Source of the DNA: DASWOJ01 sp964250755
GTDB lineage: Bacteria > Pseudomonadota > Alphaproteobacteria > Acetobacterales > Acetobacteraceae
Length of the DNA: 64,000 bases
Reading direction: 5' to 3'
Assembly: GCA_964250755.1 (NCBI GenBank)
Contig: CAXUHB010000021.1
Coordinates: 1 to 64,000, forward strand
Shown: positions 59,174 through 64,000 of the stretch, piece after piece
Layout of the letters: every line of letters starts with the position of its first letter
Position numbering within the stretch: position 1 is the first letter of the stretch
The notes under the pieces: model-generated
Seen by the model: only the letters and a program-made list of their open reading frames with translations
Databases searched by the model: none
Told to the model about the DNA's origin: nothing
Program-made: the position numbers and the translations under genes

Positions 59174-60019
59174 TCATTCCGCCGCCTCCCGCACATCCAC
59201 CCGCCCGCCGCAGTAATCCGTGTCCGAACACACGAACATCCGCCCGCCCCGGTCATCGGTCACGACCTCGTCCAGGTAGCTCGTCCCGCTGCCGCACACC
59301 GCGCAGGCCCCCAGCGCCCGGACCGGACGGAAAGGATGGTCGTCGAAGTCCAGCGATCGCACCTCCGTGTAGGGCGGGATGGCATAGAGGCGCTTCTCCC
59401 GCCCGGCGCCGAACAGCTGCAGCGCCGGCATCCCATCCAGCTTCGGGTTGTCGAAGGCCGGGATCGGCGAAGGCGACATCAGATACCGCCCGCCGACCAT
59501 CACCGGAAAGTCATAGCTGGTGCTGACGCTGCCCAGCCGCGCGATGTCCTCATACAGCTTCACGTGCATCAGCCCATATTCGGCCAGGCCGTGCATCCGC
59601 CGGGTCTCGGCGCGGCTGGGTTCCAGCTTGGCCAGGGGTTCGGGCATCGGAACCTGGTAAACCAGCACCTGGCCCTCCCGCAGCGGCATCTCCGGAATGC
59701 GGTGCCGGGTCTGGATGACGGTGGCGTCCACGGTGCGGGTGGTGGTCCGCACCCCGGCGGTCCTCGCGAAGAAGCGGCGGATGCTGACGGCGTTGGTGGT
59801 GTCGTCCGCGCCCTGGTCAATCACCTTCAGCACGTCCTGCGGGCCGAGCACGGCAGCCGTGACCTGGATGCCCCCGGTGCCCCAGCCATACGGCAACGGC
59901 ATCTCCCGGCTGCCGAACGGCACCTGATGGCCAGGAATCGCCACCGCCTTCAGGATGGCCCGCCGGATCATCCGCTTGGTCTGCTCGTCCAAGTAGGCGA
60001 AGTTGTAGGTCATGGACAT
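59174..60019 (-). CDS. phnJ: PhnJ, C-P lyase radical SAM enzyme
   Basis: The catalytic subunit (281 residues) that breaks the carbon-phosphorus bond with a 4Fe-4S cluster and S-adenosylmethionine. Cluster and catalytic cysteines are C239, C242, C264 and C270 (ACAVCGSG, VCSDTDYC), matching the E. coli arrangement. The N-terminus (MTYNFAYLDEQTKRMIRRAI) is canonical. The start MSM is at 60019, with a second ATG two codons later. Repeat doublets lie on both sides. Confidence 0.97.
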   Translation of the reverse strand: MSMTYNFAYLDEQTKRMIRRAILKAVAIPGHQVPFGSREMPLPYGWGTGGIQVTAAVLGPQDVLKVIDQGADDTTNAVSIRRFFARTAGVRTTTRTVDATVIQTRHRIPEMPLREGQVLVYQVPMPEPLAKLEPSRAETRRMHGLAEYGLMHVKLYEDIARLGSVSTSYDFPVMVGGRYLMSPSPIPAFDNPKLDGMPALQLFGAGREKRLYAIPPYTEVRSLDFDDHPFRPVRALGACAVCGSGTSYLDEVVTDDRGGRMFVCSDTDYCGGRVDVREAAE

Positions 60020-60026
60020 GCTGCCT

Positions 60027-60174
60027 GCTCCCTCTCCCTCCGGGAGAGGGTTGGGGTGAGGGAAGCCGCATGGACTGGTCTTGGCCCGGATAAGCTGAGG
60101 TTGCGTCCGGTCCCACAGCCGGACCTTGCGCTGCTTGGCCTTTCCCTAACCCTCTCCCTCCGGGAGAGGGAGCA
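60027..60174. repeat. Palindromic repeat doublet in the phnJ/phnI gap
   Basis: Units at 60027-60068 and inverted at 60140-60174. The spacer differs from the other doublets, and the right unit is shorter, but arms and orientation are the same. Confidence 0.85.
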
Positions 60175-60188
60175 GGCGCCCGCCCCCG

Positions 60189-61283
60189 TCATTCCGCCGC
60201 ATCCCGCCGTTCCGGGGCCGCCTCAGCCCCAGCCTCGGCCCGCATCCGCCGGATCGTCTCCAGCTCGCTCTGGAAGTCCACGTAGTGCGGCAGCTTCAAA
60301 TGCTCCACGAAGCCCGTCGCCTCCACGTTGTCGCAGTGGGACAGCACGAACTCCACGTCCTGCGCCGGGGCCGACACATGCTCCCCCAGCTCCCCCGCCC
60401 GCATCGCCCGGTCCACCAGAGCCATCGCCATCGCCCGCCGCTCCCCATGGCCGAACGCCAACCCGTAGCCGCGCGTGAACTGCGGCGGCGCCGTGCGCGA
60501 CCCCTGGAACTGGTTGACCATCTGGCACTCCGTCAGGACCACGTCGCCGATGTCCACCGCAAACCCCAGCTCCGGCAAGGTGACGCGCACCGACGCCTCC
60601 CCGACCCGCAGCTCCCCCACGAAGGGGTGCGTGTTGCCGTAGCCGCGCTGGGTCGAGTAGCCCAGCGCCAGCAGGAACCCCTCGTCGCCCCGCGCCAGCA
60701 CCTGCAAGCGCGCGTCGCGCCCAGCGGGGAACTGCAAAGGCACCCGCGTCAGGTCGAACGGCGGCCCATCCGCTACCGGAGCATCCGGCTCCACCAACCC
60801 CTCCCGCCCCAGGATCGCGAAGGCGGGCGGCACCGGCGCGGGATCGGCGGCAACCTCGCCCGGCGGCACCAGAGCGGGCATGTCCGCCGGGTCCAGCAGA
60901 CGGTGGGTGTAGTCGTAGGTCGGCCCCAGCACCTGGCCGCCAGGCAGGTCCTTGAAGATGGCGGACACCCGGCGCGTGACCAGCATCGCGCTGGTGTCCA
61001 CAGGCTCCGAATGCGCGAAGCGGGGCAGGGTGGTGCGGTAGGCGCGCAGCAGGAACGCGGCCTCCACCAGGTCGCCTTGGGCCTGGCGTATCGCCAGCGC
61101 GGCCAGGCCGCGGTCCATCAAGGAGCCTTCCGCCATCACGCGGTCCACGGCGCGGCCGAGCTGCTGCTCGACCTGCTCCGGCTGCAGCAGCGGCACGGCA
61201 GGATCGCCCCGGCGGTCATGCGCCAGCCAGACATGGGCAGCATCTATCGCGCGCTCCCCGCCCTTCACGGCGACGTAGGCCAT
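60189..61283 (-). CDS. phnI: PhnI, C-P lyase core subunit
   Basis: A 364-residue subunit that with PhnG, PhnH and PhnL makes alpha-D-ribose 1-methylphosphonate 5-triphosphate from ATP and phosphonate. Begins MAYVAVKGGERAIDAAHVWL and has LARGDEGFLLALGYSTQRGY, LGFAVDIGDVVLTECQMVNQ and a late HCDNVEATGFVEHLKLPHYV. Three bases after the phnH stop. Confidence 0.96.
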   Translation of the reverse strand: MAYVAVKGGERAIDAAHVWLAHDRRGDPAVPLLQPEQVEQQLGRAVDRVMAEGSLMDRGLAALAIRQAQGDLVEAAFLLRAYRTTLPRFAHSEPVDTSAMLVTRRVSAIFKDLPGGQVLGPTYDYTHRLLDPADMPALVPPGEVAADPAPVPPAFAILGREGLVEPDAPVADGPPFDLTRVPLQFPAGRDARLQVLARGDEGFLLALGYSTQRGYGNTHPFVGELRVGEASVRVTLPELGFAVDIGDVVLTECQMVNQFQGSRTAPPQFTRGYGLAFGHGERRAMAMALVDRAMRAGELGEHVSAPAQDVEFVLSHCDNVEATGFVEHLKLPHYVDFQSELETIRRMRAEAGAEAAPERRDAAE

Positions 61284-61286
61284 CCC

Positions 61287-61865
61287 CTAGTCCTCCCCGG
61301 CCATGGCGGTGATCACGACGGTGCGGGGCAGGGCGGCCACGCTGCATCCGGCGCACAGGATCAGGTCCACGCCGCGCGGAAACAGCGCCCGGTTGGCCGC
61401 CCAATCCGCCACGAAGCCCGGCGCCAACCCATCCACCCGCAGCACCGCCGGCGCGGCCAGGCCCGGCCCGGACAGCCGCAGCGCCCGGCCCGTGCCCAGC
61501 GCCGCCACCTGCAGGATCAGCGTCGTCCCATCCTCCGGCCCATCGTCCGTCCCGGTCCGGAATCCGGCCAGCTCCACCGCGCCCAGCCCCAAGCCGAACG
61601 CTGCCGCCCCGCGGGGGGCCGCGGGCGCCCCGCAATGGAACGCGATCCACGCCCGCGCGGGCGCCGCCGCGTCGTCCAGCCACAGCGGCGTCTCCGCATC
61701 CACCAGCGTCAGCAGCACGGCCGCGGTAGCCGGGTCCAGCGGCGCAGGCGGCTCCGGCGCAGCCGCGGCGCCGATCCGCCCCGGATGCGCCATCGCATCC
61801 AGCACGGCGCGGAAGCACGCCTGGGCGTCCATCACAGGATTGGCAAAGCCGGCGCGCAACGTCAT
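61287..61865 (-). CDS. phnH: PhnH, C-P lyase core subunit
   Basis: A 192-residue subunit of the PhnGHIJ complex: FANPVMDAQACFRAVLDAMA, then HPGRIGAAAAPEPPAPLDPA, and a late FPRGVDLILCAGCSVAALPR. ATG at 61865 overlaps the phnG stop as ATGA. Confidence 0.94.
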   Translation of the reverse strand: MTLRAGFANPVMDAQACFRAVLDAMAHPGRIGAAAAPEPPAPLDPATAAVLLTLVDAETPLWLDDAAAPARAWIAFHCGAPAAPRGAAAFGLGLGAVELAGFRTGTDDGPEDGTTLILQVAALGTGRALRLSGPGLAAPAVLRVDGLAPGFVADWAANRALFPRGVDLILCAGCSVAALPRTVVITAMAGED

Positions 61866-62305
61866 GACCGCATCGTCGCCAGCGTGAAGAACTGCACCTG
61901 CGTCGCCGCCGCCCGCCGGGCCAGCAGCGCGCGCCGGGCCGCCTGGGCCTCGGCCAGCGGAGCAACCACCCCGGCCTCCAGCGCCGGCCCGGCCTCCGGG
62001 TCCTGCAGCAGGGCGTCCAGCACCGCGGCCAACTCGGCCTGCCGCAGGTCCCGCCCCAGACAGCAGGCATGGCCCACCGCGCCGGACGCGGTGCGCACGG
62101 TGCAGCGCGTGGCCGTCGCTTCACCCAGGTTGAACGGGGCGCCCGTGCCGCCCGCGCGCCCCCGCACCATCAGCAGCCCAGCCTCCGGCCCGCGCAGGCG
62201 GGTGTAGGGCGGCACGTCGGGCAGGCCGGCGGCCAGCTCCTCCGCCGTGGCGCGGGCCAGGACCGACATCCAGTGGGCGCGGCGTTGCGGGTCGGCGTCG
62301 GCCAT
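61862..62305 (-). CDS. phnG: PhnG, C-P lyase core subunit
   Basis: A 147-residue small subunit of the core complex. RRAHWMSVLARATAEELAAG and a later MVRGRAGGTGAPFNLGEATA match the family. First gene of the operon. Start set at 62305 (MADADPQ), since the ATG at 62335 lies inside the PhnF operator palindrome. Confidence 0.92.
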   Translation of the reverse strand: MADADPQRRAHWMSVLARATAEELAAGLPDVPPYTRLRGPEAGLLMVRGRAGGTGAPFNLGEATATRCTVRTASGAVGHACCLGRDLRQAELAAVLDALLQDPEAGPALEAGVVAPLAEAQAARRALLARRAAATQVQFFTLATMRS

Positions 62306-62323
62306 CGGCGGCAGGCTCCCAAG

Positions 62324-62335
62324 TTGTCTAGACAA
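62324..62335. promoter_or_regulatory. Probable PhnF operator
   Basis: TTGTCTAGACAA is a perfect 12-base palindrome holding GTCTAGAC, which fits the HutC/GntR core GT-N-TA-N-AC. It lies between the divergent phnG and phnF starts, and phnF encodes a HutC-type regulator. Confidence 0.65.
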
Positions 62336-62403
62336 GTATCCGGGACCGGGCTAGAAGTCAATCCGAAACCGCACGGAACGGGGCTGGCCGCCATGACGTT
62401 TCC

Positions 62404-63135
62404 ATGACCGCGTCGCCGCCCACCCCCGCCCGCCCGCCGCCGATGTGGCGGCAGATCGCCCAGCGCGTGGCGTCCGGCATCGGCCCCCGCGGCCTGCGCC
62501 CCGGCGACCGCCTGCCGACTGAGGCGCAGTTGGCCGCGGAGCACGGCGTCAACCGTCACACCATACGCCGCGCCATCGAAAGCCTGGCCCAATCCGGCCT
62601 GGTCCGGGTCGAGCAGGGACGCGGCAGCTTCGTGGCCCAGGAGGTGCTGGACTACGAGGTGCGCCCCCGAACCCGGTTCAACGAGTGGATCCGCCGCAGG
62701 AACCGCGAGCCGTCCGGCCAGGTGCTGCACATGCGCACCATCGCGGCGACGCCCGCCCTGGCCGCGGCGCTGGACTTGGCCGAGGGCGCGCCGGTCGTGG
62801 CCTACGAGCGGCTGGGCCTGGCGGACGGATCGCCGGTGGTCCTGACCACGCACAACTTCCCGGGGGACCGCCTGCCAGGCCTGCTGCCGGCCTTGCAGCG
62901 CCACCGCACCATCACCGACGCGCTGGCGGAGGTCGGGGTAGGGAGCTACGTCCGCCGCGTCACCCGCGTGGGCGCCCGCATGCCCACCGCGTCCGAGGCG
63001 GCGCTGCTGCACCTGCCGCGCAACCGCCCGGTGCTGGTGGGCGAGAACGTGAACGTGGACGACGCCGGGGTGGTGGTGGAGTTCGGCGTGGCCCGCTATC
63101 CCAGCACGCGGGTGCAGATGGTGTTCGAGCCGTAG
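62404..63135 (+). CDS. phnF: PhnF, GntR/HutC-family regulator of phn genes
   Basis: A 243-residue repressor. Residues 10-75 hold the winged helix (GDRLPTEAQLAAEHGVNRHT then IRRAIESLAQSGLVRVEQGR), followed by the UTRA ligand domain (VLDYEVRPRTRFNEWIRRRN). Divergent from phnG and next to a palindrome that fits its DNA-binding class, so it probably controls the phn operon and itself. Confidence 0.93.
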   Translation: MTASPPTPARPPPMWRQIAQRVASGIGPRGLRPGDRLPTEAQLAAEHGVNRHTIRRAIESLAQSGLVRVEQGRGSFVAQEVLDYEVRPRTRFNEWIRRRNREPSGQVLHMRTIAATPALAAALDLAEGAPVVAYERLGLADGSPVVLTTHNFPGDRLPGLLPALQRHRTITDALAEVGVGSYVRRVTRVGARMPTASEAALLHLPRNRPVLVGENVNVDDAGVVVEFGVARYPSTRVQMVFEP

Positions 63136-63191
63136 GGATGCCGCTCCGCGGGGCCATTCCCATCCTTGCCGCCCACGCCCACATTGTTGCC

Positions 63192-64000
63192 ATGCCCGAT
63201 CACAGCCCCCCGTCCGCGCCGCATCCGTTCCAGGACTTTGCCGCCGAGGTGCAGCCGCAATCCCCGCTGCGGGCCGCCGTCACCGCCGCCTACCGCCGGG
63301 CGGAGCCGGACTGCGTCGCCGCCCTGCTGCCCGCCGCCACCCTGCCGCCGGACACGCTGGCGCAGGCCGAAGCCCTCGCCGCCCGCCTGGTGACGGCCCT
63401 GCGCGCCAAGGGCACGCGCGGCACCGTGGAGGGCCTGGTGCGTGAGTACTCCCTGTCCAGCCAGGAGGGCGTCGCCCTCATGTGCCTGGCCGAGGCCCTG
63501 CTCCGCATTCCCGACACCGCCACCCGCGACGCGCTGATCCGCGACAAGATCGGCCACGGCGACTGGCTGGCCCACGTCGGCCACTCCCCGTCCCTGTTCG
63601 TCAACGCCGCCACCTGGGGCTTGGTCGTCACCGGCAAGCTGACCGGCGCCACCCCGCAATCCGGCCTGGCCGCCGCCCTGACCCGCCTGGTCGCCCGCGG
63701 CGGCGAGCCCCTGATCCGCCGGGGCGTGGACCTGGCCATGCGCATGATGGGCGAGCAGTTCGTCACCGGCCAGACCATCCAGGACGCCCTGCAGCGCAGC
63801 CGCCGGCTGGAGGCGCGTGGCTACCGCTACAGCTACGACATGCTCGGCGAGGCCGCGATGACCGCCGCCGACGCCACGCGCTACTACGCCGACTATGAGG
63901 CCGCCATCCACGCCATCGGCACTGCCAGCGCCGGGCGCGGCATCATCGGCGGCCCCGGCATCTCCATCAAGCTGTCGGCGCTGCACCCCCGCTACTCCCG
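63192..64000 (+). CDS. putA: Bifunctional proline utilisation protein PutA (3' end outside window)
   Basis: Converts proline to glutamate through a proline dehydrogenase and a glutamate-semialdehyde dehydrogenase; membrane-bound when active and sometimes also a DNA-binding repressor. The 270 residues seen here show the family N-terminal alpha-helical domain: LSSQEGVALMCLAEALLRIP, DTATRDALIRDKIGHGDW, and the start of the barrel GRGIIGGPGISIKLSALHPR. A ribbon-helix-helix DNA-binding segment is not visible, so it may lack the repressor role. Start ATG at 63192. Confidence 0.95.
   Translation, partial: MPDHSPPSAPHPFQDFAAEVQPQSPLRAAVTAAYRRAEPDCVAALLPAATLPPDTLAQAEALAARLVTALRAKGTRGTVEGLVREYSLSSQEGVALMCLAEALLRIPDTATRDALIRDKIGHGDWLAHVGHSPSLFVNAATWGLVVTGKLTGATPQSGLAAALTRLVARGGEPLIRRGVDLAMRMMGEQFVTGQTIQDALQRSRRLEARGYRYSYDMLGEAAMTAADATRYYADYEAAIHAIGTASAGRGIIGGPGISIKLSALHPRYS

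Noticed and set aside
1..64000. Prophage or conjugative element
   Set aside because: No integrase, capsid, terminase or transfer genes; only transposase remnants.

Overview
The window is high-GC DNA with dense gene packing, GTG starts and ATGA overlaps. The gene content points to an alphaproteobacterium, most plausibly Acetobacteraceae (a Roseomonas-like genus). The signs are the glnK-amtB pair, a Hint_2-type domain protein, a cytoplasmic Mop protein, an HpnL-like membrane protein and a C-P lyase operon under PhnF. The family is inferred from gene style only.

Left part (1-14.2 kb): ftsK (cut by the window edge), glnK-amtB, a UbiH-type hydroxylase, an orphan NrtA-type binding protein, xseA with an enlarged 43-residue repeat array, and purD. 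purD runs into a short AT-rich island with one secreted protein of unknown function, followed by a decayed AAA ATPase. Then come an AEC permease and an ECF sigma/anti-sigma pair with a plausible autoregulatory promoter.

Accessory part (14.5-33.7 kb): a LysE exporter, an ISL3 transposase remnant, then a 2,231-residue protein. It joins a serralysin-type M10 protease, RTX repeats, a Hint domain, two repeated modules and a GT4 glycosyltransferase. A 102-bp direct repeat lies on both sides of it. After it come a PRISE-type reductase, a 34-residue membrane peptide, several unknown secreted proteins, two IS6 transposase remnants, orphan binding proteins (ModA-like and peptide type) and an amidohydrolase.

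Core part (34-45.5 kb): tadA, a PuuD-like amidotransferase, an RluB/RsuA-type pseudouridine synthase, an orphan livF, valS, ilvD, a polytopic membrane protein, an L,D-transpeptidase pair and a nitrilase-family hydrolase.

Right part (45.6-64 kb): a complete dipeptide/oligopeptide ABC operon, DUF2147, a Mop/SUOX-like pair, an RRM protein, an HpnL-like protein, the C-P lyase core phnGHIJKLM with divergent phnF, and the 5' end of putA. Both operons carry head-to-head palindromic repeat doublets in most of their gene gaps; one such repeat apparently supplies the start of an ABC ATPase gene. The phn genes would break C-P bonds of alkylphosphonates: PhnF senses the state, PhnGHIJKL forms the core complex and PhnM makes the ribose triphosphate. 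The phosphonate importer phnCDE and phnN are not in the window.
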